Assembly (NCBI RefSeq): GCF_014205795.1
Contig: NZ_JACHCN010000004.1
Location: 300,510 to 364,509, forward strand
Direction: 5' to 3'
DNA: 64,000 bases
Source of the DNA: Rhodanobacter sp. MP7CTX1
Lineage (GTDB): Bacteria > Pseudomonadota > Gammaproteobacteria > Xanthomonadales > Rhodanobacteraceae
The notes under the pieces are model-generated. The model saw only the letters and a list, made by a program, of their open reading frames with translations. It ran no database searches and was not told the origin of the DNA. This document shows, piece by piece, positions 63,809-64,000 of the stretch (within the stretch, counting starts at the first letter, position 1; each line of letters begins with the position of its first letter). A program made the position numbers and the translations under genes.

Positions 63809-63898
63809 TTGCCCCTGCTCTGGCCCCGCTCTTGATCCAGTTCTTACAAACAGTGCGCGCAGGACGCGCGCCGCTCTACCCGGGGCCCCTGTGCGGCG

Positions 63899-63996
63899 GT
63901 GAGGCGGGGTCGACAGGCCCGCAGGGGGATCGACATGGATGTCGATCCCTTTTCGTCAGGACAGGAGTCCTGTCGAAAAGCCCGGCCCCGCCTCAC
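63899..63996. repeat. Nested palindromic element at the right edge
   Basis: Outer arms GTGAGGCGGGG / CCCCGCCTCAC (11 bp) enclose two hairpins: GGGATCGACAT-GG-ATGTCGATCCC (11-bp stem) and TTTTCG..GACAGGA-G-TCCTGTC..CGAAAA. The three-way structure suggests a structured RNA or a mobile palindrome. Similar sequence recurs in Xanthomonadaceae genomes as far as I recall. It is intact in this window. Confidence 0.8.
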
Positions 63997-64000
63997 GGAC

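Larger units (their letters stand above)
63608..64000. other. Right-edge intergenic region
   Basis: 393 bases with no supported gene. Short frames here have no homology and lie over a TTGGCG microsatellite (63749-63808) and a nested palindrome (63899-63996). What follows is outside the window. Confidence 0.6.

Overview
This 64 kb window is gene-dense, GC-rich gammaproteobacterial chromosome. Three things point to Xanthomonadales, probably the Rhodanobacteraceae (Rhodanobacter/Dyella-like): the gene order pilG-pilH-pilI-pilJ-chpA-chpB-chpC facing gshB-tonB-yqgE-ruvX-pyrB, the pilT/pilU - proC - yggT block, and palindromic intergenic repeats of the GGAGCGACTTCAGTCGCGA type. The genus is inferred from gene order and protein character, not from a search. 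I saw no rRNA, tRNA, CRISPR array, insertion sequence or prophage.

Layout. 1-6.6 kb (minus strand): lgt-thyA, then folA and a MutT-ThiE fusion (nucleotide and folate metabolism, lipoprotein maturation), then lemA with two TPM-domain genes, then dgkA. 7-10.6 kb (plus): a POT peptide transporter and a RegB/RegA-type redox two-component pair. 11.1-13.7 kb: a secreted isoaspartyl peptidase and a one-polypeptide 3-oxoacid CoA-transferase. 13.9-19.5 kb: an OmpR-type regulator and its kinase, then tesA divergent from the ybbA-ybbP ABC system. 19.7-21.5 kb: a GST and an anion permease. 21.6-25.2 kb is the only clearly accessory stretch: a GSGD-repeat secreted protein, then a scar of a type VI secretion locus (tssJ, 5'-truncated tssG, 5'-truncated clpV, tssE), then a broken second copy of the GSGD gene. 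25.2-30.6 kb: mazG, nudE-cysQ, gspN with an overlapping inositol-monophosphatase-family gene, and divergent bioA. 31.2-44.2 kb: rsmE and the complete type IV pilus chemosensory operon, including a 2092-residue ChpA. 44.5-48.6 kb: gshB-tonB, yqgE-ruvX, pyrB. 48.9-53.8 kb: a large lipoprotein gene, a BON-domain gene, and the twitching ATPases pilU and pilT. 54.2-63.6 kb: proC-yggT, pdxH-yjbQ with a BtuF-like gene, a glycerate-kinase-like gene, an epimerase, aroK-aroB, hemE and a glyoxalase-fold gene. The right edge has a hexanucleotide microsatellite and a nested palindrome.

How the genes work together. The main biological theme is type IV pilus twitching: PilJ senses, PilI and ChpC couple, ChpA phosphorylates PilG and PilH, and PilT/PilU retract the pilus. 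Methylation-based adaptation looks reduced here, because no pilK lies in the operon and ChpB lacks expected active-site residues. The rest is mostly housekeeping cofactor and amino-acid metabolism. Palindromic repeats sit in many of the larger intergenic gaps.

I did not find a convincing wholly new system. The most unusual signals are the T6SS deletion scar flanked by GSGD paralogues, the degenerate ChpB, the Ala/Glu/Gln repeat in ChpA, the 28-bp tandem array between gspN and bioA, and the nested palindrome at the right edge.
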